Below are positions 16,911-25,366 of a stretch of DNA of 39,472 nucleotides, one piece after another (within the stretch, counting starts at the first letter, position 1; every line of letters starts with the position of its first letter). The position numbers and the translations under genes were made by a program. Source of the stretch: Acinetobacter johnsonii CIP 64.6. GTDB taxonomy: Bacteria > Pseudomonadota > Gammaproteobacteria > Pseudomonadales > Moraxellaceae. The DNA is taken from positions 331,620-371,091 of the forward strand of contig NZ_KB849234.1 of the NCBI RefSeq assembly GCF_000368045.1, in the 5' to 3' direction. The notes beneath the pieces are model-generated. The model was not told the origin of the DNA, did no database searches, and saw only the letters and a list, made by a program, of their open reading frames with translations.

Positions 16911-18713
16911 ATGAACCTTTGGCAGTTGTTTCAAAAGCTTCGCCCCTTTGTCCGTCCCTATCGGATATTGGTGATTGCGACCTTGATCCTGACGCTGATT
17001 GGCTCCTTCACCGCGCAGGTCAATGCTCTAACTTTGCAATACGCCGTCGACAGTATCAACCGTCTGGTCGAACAAGGCCAAGGACTGACCGAAGGCCTCC
17101 ATATTTTGATCACCATTTCTGTGATTTTACTCAGTAAAGAAATCATCAGTGCCTTGGTGCAGTTTGGTCAAAAGTTTTATGGGGAAAAGCTCCGCATTCT
17201 GGTATCACAAGATTTGGCGCAAAGCATTATCGAAAAATTTCTCAGCTACCGTTTGGCCTTTTTTAATGCCGATCAGAACCAAGCAGGTAAGCTACAAACG
17301 CGGATTGACCGTGGCATTGGTTCACTCACCCGTCTGGTGCAAATCTTTTTTATCGATATTTTGCCACTTTTTAGCAGTGCCATTGTGGCACTGGGGCTGA
17401 TGTACTATGCCAACTTCTACGTCGGTTTGGTGGCGACCAGTATTATCCCGATTTACTTTTGGCTAACCTTGCAACAAGCTAAGAAACTGGGCGGATGGCG
17501 ACGCAACCTGCGTGATGGCCGTGAAAAAAAGAGCCAAGGCATTCTCAGTATTATCCAGTCGATTAGCGTGATTAAGTCCTTTAACCGAGAGTCCATTGAA
17601 TCGACCAAGCAACTGAAACTGCAAAAAGCACTGACCGATAACCAGATGCAAACGCGTCAACTCAGCTTTTTATTTGATGGCTTAAAGACCTTTATTGAAC
17701 AAATCGGGATTGTGCTGATCATCATCCTCACGGCGTACTTTGTGCTCGATGGGAAAATGAGCATTGGCATGATCATGTTTCATATTTTGCTGTTTAATAA
17801 TGTCTCTGCGCCAATTCGTTCATTACACCGTATTTATGATGAAGTAAATGATGCAATGATTTACGCAGAAAGCTTTTTTAAAATTTTAGAAGCAGATGAT
17901 GAAATCGAGCAAAGTGGTGCGCTCAAACCCATAATTCAGGGAAAATTCAGCCTAAAGAATGTCGATTTTTTCTACCCCAATGGTCATCACGCTTTAAAAC
18001 AAATCAACATGGAAATTCGACCCAACAAAATTACAGCGTTGGTGGGCTTATCTGGTGCAGGCAAATCCACTTTAATTAGCCTATTAGATAAATTTTATCA
18101 GCCTGATGCAGGAAAAATTGAGCTCGATGGAATTGATTTACAAGACATCGACACCGCCTATTTACGCGATCACATTGGCCTCGTCTTACAGAAAAATCAC
18201 ATTTTCCAAGGCAGTATTTTAGACAATATTCGCTATGGAAAAATCAATGCCAGTGATGACGAAGTCTATGCTGCCGCAGAAAAAGCCTCTATTCATGAAC
18301 AAATTTTGCAGCTCCCCGCAGCTTACCAATCCGATGCACTGATGCTCTCAGGCGGGCAACAACAGCGCATTGCACTGGCACGTATGTTCCTCAAAAACCC
18401 ACCGATTATTTTTCTCGATGAACCGACCGCCAGCCTCGATGCGATTGCTAGCGAGCAAATTAAACAGAGCCTCGATGAGATCAAACAAGGGCGAACGGTG
18501 ATTATTATTTCGCATAGTTTGTCACAAATTATCGATGCAGATTATACCTATGTCATGAAGGAAGGCTGTATTGCTGAACATGGAGAACATGAAGCGCTGT
18601 ACCGTCAGGATGGGGTCTATAAGGAAATTTTCGATGCCATGGCCAAGAGCCTCAATATTGAAAAAATTGCCAAGACTTTTGAAGATGATACTGAGGAAGA
18701 AACGCATAGTTAG
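16911..18713 (+). CDS. ABC exporter, fused permease and ATPase (MsbA-like)
   Basis: The 600-aa product is a half-transporter with six membrane segments in the first about 310 residues and a C-terminal nucleotide-binding domain: Walker A GLSGAGKS (about 379-386), Q-loop VLQKNHIFQG, signature LSGGQQQRIALAR (about 478-490), Walker B IIFLDEPTASLD and switch histidine IIISHSL. It should work as a dimer that exports a lipid, peptide or drug; the substrate cannot be assigned. It is not an obvious lipid A flippase MsbA since no lpxK follows. The start is ATG with AAGAAG upstream. A 136-aa unknown gene follows by 53 nt on the same strand. Confidence 0.9.
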   Translation: MNLWQLFQKLRPFVRPYRILVIATLILTLIGSFTAQVNALTLQYAVDSINRLVEQGQGLTEGLHILITISVILLSKEIISALVQFGQKFYGEKLRILVSQDLAQSIIEKFLSYRLAFFNADQNQAGKLQTRIDRGIGSLTRLVQIFFIDILPLFSSAIVALGLMYYANFYVGLVATSIIPIYFWLTLQQAKKLGGWRRNLRDGREKKSQGILSIIQSISVIKSFNRESIESTKQLKLQKALTDNQMQTRQLSFLFDGLKTFIEQIGIVLIIILTAYFVLDGKMSIGMIMFHILLFNNVSAPIRSLHRIYDEVNDAMIYAESFFKILEADDEIEQSGALKPIIQGKFSLKNVDFFYPNGHHALKQINMEIRPNKITALVGLSGAGKSTLISLLDKFYQPDAGKIELDGIDLQDIDTAYLRDHIGLVLQKNHIFQGSILDNIRYGKINASDDEVYAAAEKASIHEQILQLPAAYQSDALMLSGGQQQRIALARMFLKNPPIIFLDEPTASLDAIASEQIKQSLDEIKQGRTVIIISHSLSQIIDADYTYVMKEGCIAEHGEHEALYRQDGVYKEIFDAMAKSLNIEKIAKTFEDDTEEETHS

Positions 18714-18766
18714 TTCTGGCACAATTTTTTAGAACTAGAATAAGCTTATTAAATAAAGAGTTAAAT

Positions 18767-19177
18767 ATGAAAACCGATTTCGAAAAACTATTAGAGAGCA
18801 AACATATGCTGGAATTTTTATCTCCCAACCCCTTTGAAGAGATTTTAAATCCAGTTACTAACATGTTTATCCAGCAATCCCCAAGTGTTCAACTGCTTCA
18901 ATTTAAAATCGCTGGTGACCCTGATTGGTTAAGTGGTGCAAAACCAGCTGACCATCAGAATGATGTGATTTTAGTTCGAACAGGTTTTACCGTCATGTGT
19001 GACTTTTCACTTCAAGATAATGAGGGAATTTATGATTTAAAGGGTGTACTTACTTGGGTCGGTGCAAATTTAGATGAGACACCCATCACTAAAATGTGGA
19101 TGGATCTGGATGGTCATTTAAACGAATTTGGAAAAGATGGGAAACTTCAACAAAGAATCTACGAACTGGATGCATAA
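18767..19177 (+). CDS. Hypothetical protein (136 aa)
   Basis: I do not recognise this family. The product is acidic, has no signal peptide or membrane segment, and is probably a small soluble globular protein. The N-terminus MKTDFEKLLESKHML is helical in character; the second half has beta-like stretches (VILVRTGFTVMCDFSLQ, YDLKGVLTWVGANL). The frame ends at a strong bidirectional terminator. It may be co-transcribed with the ABC exporter 53 nt upstream, but nothing links their functions. Confidence 0.72.
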   Translation: MKTDFEKLLESKHMLEFLSPNPFEEILNPVTNMFIQQSPSVQLLQFKIAGDPDWLSGAKPADHQNDVILVRTGFTVMCDFSLQDNEGIYDLKGVLTWVGANLDETPITKMWMDLDGHLNEFGKDGKLQQRIYELDA

Positions 19178-19240
19178 ATAACTGATCAAAATGCGGCTAT
19201 AAGTAAAATTTTTACATTGATATATGCCAAATCATCAAAC

Positions 19241-19270
19241 AAAAACTCCAGCAATTTTGCTGGAGTTTTA
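19241..19270. terminator. Bidirectional terminator, unknown gene / pgsA
   Basis: The stem CTCCAGC (19246-19252) / GCTGGAG (19259-19265) can extend by A-T pairs on both sides and is flanked by A5 and T4. It lies between the convergent 136-aa gene and pgsA. Confidence 0.85.
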
Positions 19271-19284
19271 AACATAAAAAATGC

Positions 19285-19872
19285 TTAAGGCTGTTTTAAA
19301 TACGGCCAAGCCGCTTTGAGATAAATAAACATCGACCACAAAGTCAAAATTACTGCGGTATACAACAATGCATAAGCCAACATTTCAAGCGGCTGCCAAT
19401 TCAGTAAGAACACGGTAATCGCAATCATTTGAAAAGCTGTTTTATATTTCCCGACCGTAGACACGGCTACATTGGTACGTGCACCTAATTCTGCCATCCA
19501 TTCACGCAGTGCTGATACGGTAATTTCACGGGAAATAATCACAATCGCCGCAAATGCCATCGAAATTTCAGGTTTCCACTGTACCAACACGATCAGTGCC
19601 GCTGCCACCATCAATTTATCCGCAACAGGGTCTAAGAAACGCCCAAATGCAGAGGTCTGATTTAAAGTACGCGCCAAATAACCATCGAACCAATCTGTCA
19701 CCGCTGCAACGACAAAAATAGACGTCAACAAAATATGACGAGACATACTTACCGCTTGTTCAGCGATACCCATTACAGGGGGCCAATAGGCCACCAACAA
19801 AAAGACCGGAATTAAGGCAATACGCGCCAAGGTCAAGATATTAGGTATATTCAGGATGCGACCTGTAGTCAT
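19285..19872 (-). CDS. pgsA: CDP-diacylglycerol-glycerol-3-phosphate 3-phosphatidyltransferase
   Basis: PgsA makes phosphatidylglycerophosphate from CDP-diacylglycerol and glycerol 3-phosphate, the committed step to phosphatidylglycerol and cardiolipin, in the inner membrane. The 195-aa product has the complete CDP-alcohol phosphotransferase signature D-x2-D-G-x2-A-R-x8-G-x3-D-x3-D (from TDWFDGYLAR to LDPVADK) and several membrane segments. The frame starts with a GTG at 19878, but GGCGGTG sits just ahead of the ATG at 19872, which I prefer. It is often beside uvrC in gammaproteobacteria; here a thioesterase gene lies between them. Confidence 0.94.
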   Translation of the reverse strand: MTTGRILNIPNILTLARIALIPVFLLVAYWPPVMGIAEQAVSMSRHILLTSIFVVAAVTDWFDGYLARTLNQTSAFGRFLDPVADKLMVAAALIVLVQWKPEISMAFAAIVIISREITVSALREWMAELGARTNVAVSTVGKYKTAFQMIAITVFLLNWQPLEMLAYALLYTAVILTLWSMFIYLKAAWPYLKQP

Positions 19873-19978
19873 AAACACCGCCAGTTGTTTCCCTCATGTA
19901 CGATGAAAATGCACACTTTTTTGAGGTTTAATCCATCGTTAATAGCGCCCACTTTATACGAATTGACCTAAGGTGTCA

Positions 19979-20773
19979 CTAGGCAAACACTGTAACTGTT
20001 TGACGTGAAATTGCAATTAAACGATTCTGATCATCCCACAAATAGGCGGCTTCGGTGGAATATCCATCCGCAGCATATTGCGTTTCAACGCGGTACTTCA
20101 TCCAATCGTGTAACTGATTTTTCAGCGGATGCACATAGGTCAAATGCCATGTTAGCGAACTGGCAGGTGCCATACTTTTAAACATCGGTAGCACCCCTGG
20201 TGGCCAAATGTCCATCGACACCATGAGGTCGGCTACAGTCATGTCTCGATTTTCATGTAAGTCTGGATTAAACCGATACCAGCCAGAAAAGTCAGGCTTT
20301 GGGCTGGCTGTACATGGATACTGCCCTGTCACCCAAACCATATCTAGCTGCTTAAAGCACTCAGGCGCAAGCGGATGATGCGGTGCTACTGTGAGACCAT
20401 CAACCGATGGAAACGCTGGTGCTACAGGTTCTTGATGCACATGGATACTTGATTCACGCTGTGTCCCAAAGCTTGCCACTAAAATGCTTTGAACTGCATC
20501 ATCTTGCCATAAACGTACTTCCAAGGTCGTAACCGACTTACCTTGACGTAGAATCTCGTTGGTTAAACGAACTTTGGCCTGCTGTACTGGGCCAACAAAA
20601 GTCACGCTACAACTGAGTAAATGCTTCGTGTCATCGGCAAGAGTCAACAATGCTTTTTGCATCATTAAACCTGCGACCAGTCCCCCATAAATCGTGCGTC
20701 CTTGTAACCAACCTGTAGGAATATCAATCCATTCTTGTTCTGCTAAAGCTTGATAACTGTGTTGAAGTGACAT
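19979..20773 (-). CDS. Acyl-CoA thioesterase-like, double hotdog
   Basis: The 264-aa product matches thioesterase-superfamily proteins with two hotdog folds (TesB-like). The N-terminal half has GRTIYGGLVAGLMMQKAL and LLSCSVTFVGPVQQAKVRL. The C-terminal half has FSGWYRFNPDL and SSLTWHLTYVHPL. Such enzymes hydrolyse acyl-CoA to free acid and CoA; the chain preference is not readable. AAGGAT upstream supports the ATG start. It lies between uvrC and pgsA on the same strand but more than 100 nt from each, so it may have its own promoter. Confidence 0.85.
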   Translation of the reverse strand: MSLQHSYQALAEQEWIDIPTGWLQGRTIYGGLVAGLMMQKALLTLADDTKHLLSCSVTFVGPVQQAKVRLTNEILRQGKSVTTLEVRLWQDDAVQSILVASFGTQRESSIHVHQEPVAPAFPSVDGLTVAPHHPLAPECFKQLDMVWVTGQYPCTASPKPDFSGWYRFNPDLHENRDMTVADLMVSMDIWPPGVLPMFKSMAPASSLTWHLTYVHPLKNQLHDWMKYRVETQYAADGYSTEAAYLWDDQNRLIAISRQTVTVFA

Positions 20774-20886
20774 GTGGCATCCTTGTTTTAAATTCCGTCC
20801 ATATCTTTACAACACAATTCAACCAATGTGAATGATCAATGACCCATGCGTCAATGAGCACTTTTGCCATCGCAGTAGGTGCGGTT

Positions 20887-22686
20887 CTATTCATGCAAGA
20901 CTTTATAAATAGTACGGGCCATCACTTCGCCCAAACCGGGGACTCCAGTTAAGTCTTTCTCGGAGGCCTTTAACACCCCTTGAATCCCGCCAAAATGCGT
21001 CAACAAATCGCGGCGGCGTTTCGGCCCCAAACCCGGAATTACTTCCAAAATCGATGAACCCCGTTTTTTATCACGTTTGGCTCGGTGCTTGGTTATCGCA
21101 AAGCGATGCGCCTCATCACGCACCTGTTGAATCAAATGCAACGCTTTATGATCTTCAGGCAACTGAATTTTAGTTCCATCGGTAAAGTGTAGGGTTTCAA
21201 GGCCCGGTTTACGACCTTCACCTTTTGACACCCCGACCATAAAGGCCTCTAAACCCAGCTCTTGCATGACGTCCATCGCCATATGCAACTGCCCTTTGCC
21301 ACCATCAATCAGCAGTAAATCAGGCAGCATGGCTTTTTTATAACGACGGGTCAGCGCTTGGCGCATTGCGGCATAGTCATCACCAGCAGTAATGTCTTGA
21401 ATTGAAAACTGACGATAATCGCGCTTACGAATGCCGCCACTGTCGAACACCACACACGAAGCCACGGTTTCTTCGCCCATGGTATGTGAGATGTCAAAAC
21501 ATTCGATCCGATCAATCGGACGTCCCACCACTTGTTCAAGTTGATGGAAACGCTCATTCAGCTCAAAGTGATTGGCCAATTGCCCTTTAATCGCATGTTG
21601 CACATTCATCTGTGCCAGTTCTAACCATTCTGCACGTGTCTCACGCACGCTATGTTTAATCTGTACTTTCTTCTCAAACTGTTGCTGTAGTGCTTGTTCC
21701 AGTTCTTTTTGATCGGGCAATTCGACATTTACAATCACCTCACTGGGTACTTCATCCGCCACTTGGAAATAAAAGTTCGCTATGAAGTCGGCCAGCATTT
21801 GCCCCAAATCATCTCCGAGCATATCTGGAAAATAACTTTTTCCTCCAAGCATTTTCCCGTTGCGCACATGCATAATCTGCACACAGGTCACCCCCGCCTG
21901 ATAGGCAATCGCTAAAATATCGGCCTCACCTTTGAGCTTATAAATGGCTTGTTGTGACTGGACATCCCGCAACAGCGCCATACGGTCACGGTAAAACACC
22001 GCTTTCTCAAATTCTAGGGCTTCGGCCGCTTGCTCCATTTTCGCAATCAGTTCTTGATTCAGCTCTTTGGTGTCCCCTTGTAAAAAACGAATCGAGTTAT
22101 CGACATCATTTTTATACTCTTCAGGGCTAATGAGTCCTACACACGGTGCTGAACAGCGTTTAATTTGATACTGCAAACAAGGACGCTTACGCTGTGAAAA
22201 ATAGCTATTTTCACACTGACGAACATTAAACAGTTTTTGCAAAACCAACAAAGTATCCCGTGCATTATAAGCACTCGGATACGGTCCAAAAAACTTTCCA
22301 ACTTGGTGTTTGCCTTTGCCTCGACCCGATGCAATCCGTGGATAAGGTTTATCGGCAGAGACAAAGATATACACATAGGACTTATCGTCCCTGAGCATGA
22401 TGTTATACGGAGGACGGTGCAGCTTAATCAGGTTTTGTTCAAGCAGGAGCGCTTCAGTTTCGGAACGAACGACTAAGGTTTCGATGTCATAAATACGCGC
22501 CACCAAAGCTTGGGTCTTCGGGTGCTCAATGGTTTTGACAAAATAGCTCGAGACACGATTTTTTAAATTTTTCGCTTTGCCCACATACAGCAGTTCACCG
22601 TCTTTGCCGAGCATGCGATAAACGCCCGGCAGTGTGGTCATATTAGCTAGAATTTTTTCGATATGTTCTCGTGCGTTTTCGTTCAC
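20887..22686 (-). CDS. uvrC: Excinuclease ABC subunit C
   Basis: UvrC makes both incisions in nucleotide excision repair. The 599-aa product has the N-terminal GIY-YIG nuclease (PGVYRMLGKDGELLYVGKAK, about residues 19-38), a UVR motif that binds UvrB (about 205-240, EALEFEKAVFYRDRMALL), the RNase H-like C-terminal nuclease with ECFDISHTMGEETVAS and LLIDGGKGQLHMA, and a tandem helix-hairpin-helix at the end (VIPGLGPKRRRDLL; GVPGLGEVMARTIY). Length is standard (about 600). Confidence 0.97.
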   Translation of the reverse strand: MNENAREHIEKILANMTTLPGVYRMLGKDGELLYVGKAKNLKNRVSSYFVKTIEHPKTQALVARIYDIETLVVRSETEALLLEQNLIKLHRPPYNIMLRDDKSYVYIFVSADKPYPRIASGRGKGKHQVGKFFGPYPSAYNARDTLLVLQKLFNVRQCENSYFSQRKRPCLQYQIKRCSAPCVGLISPEEYKNDVDNSIRFLQGDTKELNQELIAKMEQAAEALEFEKAVFYRDRMALLRDVQSQQAIYKLKGEADILAIAYQAGVTCVQIMHVRNGKMLGGKSYFPDMLGDDLGQMLADFIANFYFQVADEVPSEVIVNVELPDQKELEQALQQQFEKKVQIKHSVRETRAEWLELAQMNVQHAIKGQLANHFELNERFHQLEQVVGRPIDRIECFDISHTMGEETVASCVVFDSGGIRKRDYRQFSIQDITAGDDYAAMRQALTRRYKKAMLPDLLLIDGGKGQLHMAMDVMQELGLEAFMVGVSKGEGRKPGLETLHFTDGTKIQLPEDHKALHLIQQVRDEAHRFAITKHRAKRDKKRGSSILEVIPGLGPKRRRDLLTHFGGIQGVLKASEKDLTGVPGLGEVMARTIYKVLHE

Positions 22687-22847
22687 AGGGTTCCCTAATT
22701 TTCTCGGCTCGCCGTCAACTGTTTTGCGTAGGCTTAGCCTTTGATCTGTCTTTTAGATTGGGCATGTCTGACGCATTTCAAGCACATGACAAGTGCATTT
22801 CAAAGCTAGTCTGGCTAGTAAAAGACGTTGATGCTGAGGTTGAAGGC

Positions 22848-23192
22848 TTACTCCAGATCCATCGCTTCAAAATCGATCCGTTCAAACACACCTTGCTCAT
22901 TGCGGGCAAAGTGACTTCCCGCAGGCGCATTTAAGTGAGCAATGATGTCCGTATCATAGTTGGCAATCACATTGACCTCATAAAAACCTAAATTTTCAGG
23001 GTCTTCAATATAGTCATCTCCTTCTTCACCCGATAAAAAAACCCAACCACTTTCCTCACTAGATTGTGCTTCTTCACGGTACATGTAGGCTACTTTTAGG
23101 CCTTGCACCGTAATCATATCTGAAGCGATACAACTTCCCATATGCGGTACTAAAGTTTGAATTTGTGTCGGACTCAATTGATACGACTTCAT
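22848..23192 (-). CDS. DUF2185 (Imm33-like) domain protein
   Basis: The 114-aa acidic soluble protein has the DUF2185 pattern: VAYMYREEAQSSEESGWVFL, SGEEGDDYIEDPENLGFYEV and VIANYDTDIIAHLNAP. The family is related to Imm33-type immunity proteins but is also found alone; no toxin gene is adjacent here, so an immunity role is unsupported. The start at 23192 is chosen because AAGGA lies 7 nt before it; the frame is open to 23228. It is upstream of uvrC with a 161-nt gap. Confidence 0.75.
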   Translation of the reverse strand: MKSYQLSPTQIQTLVPHMGSCIASDMITVQGLKVAYMYREEAQSSEESGWVFLSGEEGDDYIEDPENLGFYEVNVIANYDTDIIAHLNAPAGSHFARNEQGVFERIDFEAMDLE

Positions 23193-23348
23193 AAGCATAT
23201 CCTTCAACGGCAAGTAGACGTTTTGCAAATGGAGGTTTGTAGGGGTGAACAGGACTCAAGTTTATTTTACTTTAGTCCTCACCGCATATTTGAGCAAGGC
23301 TTTCACTCGCTTAGGCCCGTAAAACATACAACTTGCCTAAGACTGTAT

Positions 23349-23756
23349 TTATGACAATTTTAACGCAGCTTTAAACGCTACTTTGTCTTTCGGTGACACC
23401 AAAATGGTTTTGGTTTGGCCCTGTTTCAGGTATTCAATCTTTAGACGATCTAAGGACAAGGCTGGTGAACTGATGGAATTATCTGTTTCAGAAACAGACT
23501 GTATCGCAGTCAAGGGAATGATCCATTTAAAACAGAGACTGCGAATTGTCAGTTGCTCCTGATCGACCACATAGCGAGTACTCCACAGCGGCCACCACAG
23601 CAAAACAATAGTCAAAGCATAGACCACAACGAACAAAAGATTTTGCATCAAAATGCCTTTGCCATAGGTGGTCAAAATCAATTGGGCCAACAGGCCTGAC
23701 ATGGCAATAATAAACCCCAAAAACCACCAGTCCATCTTCGAACGAAACTTTTGCAC
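23349..23756 (-). CDS. Membrane-anchored PH-domain protein (bPH_4/YyaB-like)
   Basis: The 135-aa product has two N-terminal membrane segments (WWFLGFIIAMSGLLAQLIL; LLFVVVYALTIVLLWWPL) and a cytoplasmic domain from about residue 60. The segment STRYVVDQEQLTIRSLCFKW with IPLTAIQSVSETDNS resembles the bacterial PH-like domains of the YyaB type. Function is unknown. The start is a GTG at 23756 with GAGG 7 nt upstream; an internal ATG 7 codons later is the alternative. Confidence 0.7.
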   Translation of the reverse strand: MQKFRSKMDWWFLGFIIAMSGLLAQLILTTYGKGILMQNLLFVVVYALTIVLLWWPLWSTRYVVDQEQLTIRSLCFKWIIPLTAIQSVSETDNSISSPALSLDRLKIEYLKQGQTKTILVSPKDKVAFKAALKLS

Positions 23757-23941
23757 CTTGAAACCTCATGCTTGATCTAAGTTATAAGTTGCGATCTTAA
23801 AAATGACACAGATACGCGCTCATGTTGTTTTTAGTTTTAACTGGATAAAGCATAAAGCCATGCGTGGTTCGAATCCACTGTAAGCCTTGAAATAAATAGA
23901 AAATCAAAAGGGCAGATAGGCTTCCCCTTTTCTGCCCAAAT

Positions 23942-23964
23942 AAAAAACGCCCCTCAGGGCGTTT
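23942..23964 (-). terminator. Terminator downstream of the LpxO-like gene
   Basis: The hairpin CGCCC (23948-23952) / GGGCG (23957-23961), loop CTCA reading plus, is extended by three A-T pairs. On the minus strand it is followed by T6, just after the stop of the hydroxylase gene. Confidence 0.82.
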
Positions 23965-23972
23965 AATGTGCT

Positions 23973-24887
23973 TTAAAACACATAAGGTTGAACAAAGATC
24001 AAAAAGAAAATTCCGAGCATCAGGAACCACTTTAAGAAGTAGTACAGTTGACGGTTGGTTTTCTTCAAAGCTTTGGCTTTGATCCGCACTTGATAGACAT
24101 AACCAAAGACTTTATTCAGCCCACCCGTTTGATCCCCAGCTTCATTTGGAGAGCTGGCAGCGGTCATCACTTTTTTACCAAACCAGTGATTGAAACGTTC
24201 CATAAAGCGTGTCTTTAATGGACGCTCGACATCGGCAAAGAAAATAATGCGGTTTTGGTCGGTCTTATTTTCTGCATAGTGAATATAAGTTTCATCAAAG
24301 ACCACACTTTCACCATCACGCCATGAATAGCGCTGACCATCCACATCAATAAAGCAGCGGTCATCATTCGGTGTGATCAGCCCCAAGTGATAACGCAATG
24401 AACCCGCATAAGGGTCACGGTGACGAACCAAACGGCTGTCTGGTGCCAGTTCGGTAAACATCGCGGCTTTAATGGTCGGCAAGGTTTTCAGCAAGGCTGT
24501 GGTTTTTGGACAAAGCTCAGCAGCTGACGGATGCGCAGAGTCATACCATTTCAGATAAAAGCGCTTCCAGCCTGTTTTGAAAAAGGAGTTAAACCCCAAG
24601 TCATCATAACTACTCGATGCTTTAATTCCGTCTTTTTCATATAAAGCTTTTGCTTCATCACGAATCATTTCCCAGTTTTCATCCAACACTTTTAAGTCTT
24701 GAAAATGCTGAGTGTCGATATACGGCTGATTCGGCACCTTTGAAAACATGTACATGAGGTAGTTAATCGGTGCAAGAATCGTTGAATGATCGAAAAATTG
24801 ACGATAAAACGAGTGACGAACCTTCCCACGTTGCTGAATATAAAATGCAGAAAGAATAAAAATCGCCAGAATGATCCACTTAATCAT
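23973..24887 (-). CDS. lpxO: Aspartyl/asparaginyl beta-hydroxylase-family lipid A hydroxylase (LpxO-like)
   Basis: An Fe(II)/2-oxoglutarate dioxygenase of the Asp/Asn beta-hydroxylase fold. The 304-aa product has an N-terminal membrane anchor (IKWIILAIFILSAFYIQ), the iron-binding H156-x-D158 in RLVRHRDPYAGSLRYHLGL, H203 in ETYIHYAEN, the 2-oxoglutarate arginine in DQNRIIFF, and a C-terminal hydrophobic segment. LpxO 2-hydroxylates the secondary acyl chain of lipid A, and the membrane anchors favour that role; a peptide substrate cannot be excluded. The start at 24887 has AGG 7 nt upstream; the frame is open to 24953. Confidence 0.82.
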   Translation of the reverse strand: MIKWIILAIFILSAFYIQQRGKVRHSFYRQFFDHSTILAPINYLMYMFSKVPNQPYIDTQHFQDLKVLDENWEMIRDEAKALYEKDGIKASSSYDDLGFNSFFKTGWKRFYLKWYDSAHPSAAELCPKTTALLKTLPTIKAAMFTELAPDSRLVRHRDPYAGSLRYHLGLITPNDDRCFIDVDGQRYSWRDGESVVFDETYIHYAENKTDQNRIIFFADVERPLKTRFMERFNHWFGKKVMTAASSPNEAGDQTGGLNKVFGYVYQVRIKAKALKKTNRQLYYFLKWFLMLGIFFLIFVQPYVF

Positions 24888-25366
24888 ATGAAAACCTGGA
24901 AACCAAAGAAAACGAAATAAAAGAAAAAGACCGGTATTCGGTCTAGACTGCAAATTGTAACATAGGCTGCAAAGTACGTCCTATTTCCAGCTTTTCATCA
25001 CAAGTTTTCATTCTGTTTGGGTTTACCTGCAAGTGCAGCATTGACTAAATTGCCAAAATCGGCGCAAAGGTTGACTTGAAACATAAGGGCGCTGTCTAAT
25101 CATTTTTTGAGCACTCATCCATAAAAAATCCTAAATGAAACAAAAACTTCACTCTATTTAGGCCGCATCATTCAAAAATACATCACGCAAGCACACGAAA
25201 TAATTGAATAAAAATAGATGACCCTTGCGTCACGGCTTGATACAACTTGTTATGTTCTTTTTCGATATAGTTATCGTAAGATTGGCGGAGCATAGATGTA
25301 CGTAGGAATGACGTACTCGCTTCACAACATCAACTTAGAAGTCCTCCAAAATAAAGGAGATCAGGC
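24888..25366. other. Intergenic region lpxO-like / fadB
   Basis: A 479-nt A/T-rich region that must carry the promoter and leader of fadBA and the promoter of the divergent hydroxylase. About 50 nt before the fadB start is a dyad GTACGT (25298-25303) / ACGTAC (25311-25316). The fadB ribosome binding site AAAGGAG lies just ahead of the ATG. No gene is visible. Confidence 0.5.

Noticed and set aside
23864..23878. tRNA T-arm-like sequence GTGGTTCGAATCCAC
   Set aside because: No acceptor, D or anticodon arms can be drawn around it on either strand; it is probably chance or a very decayed fragment.
23797..24030. 77-aa minus-strand ORF between the PH-domain gene and the LpxO-like gene
   Set aside because: It runs across the hydroxylase stop and through its terminator, and has no ribosome binding site or recognisable domain.
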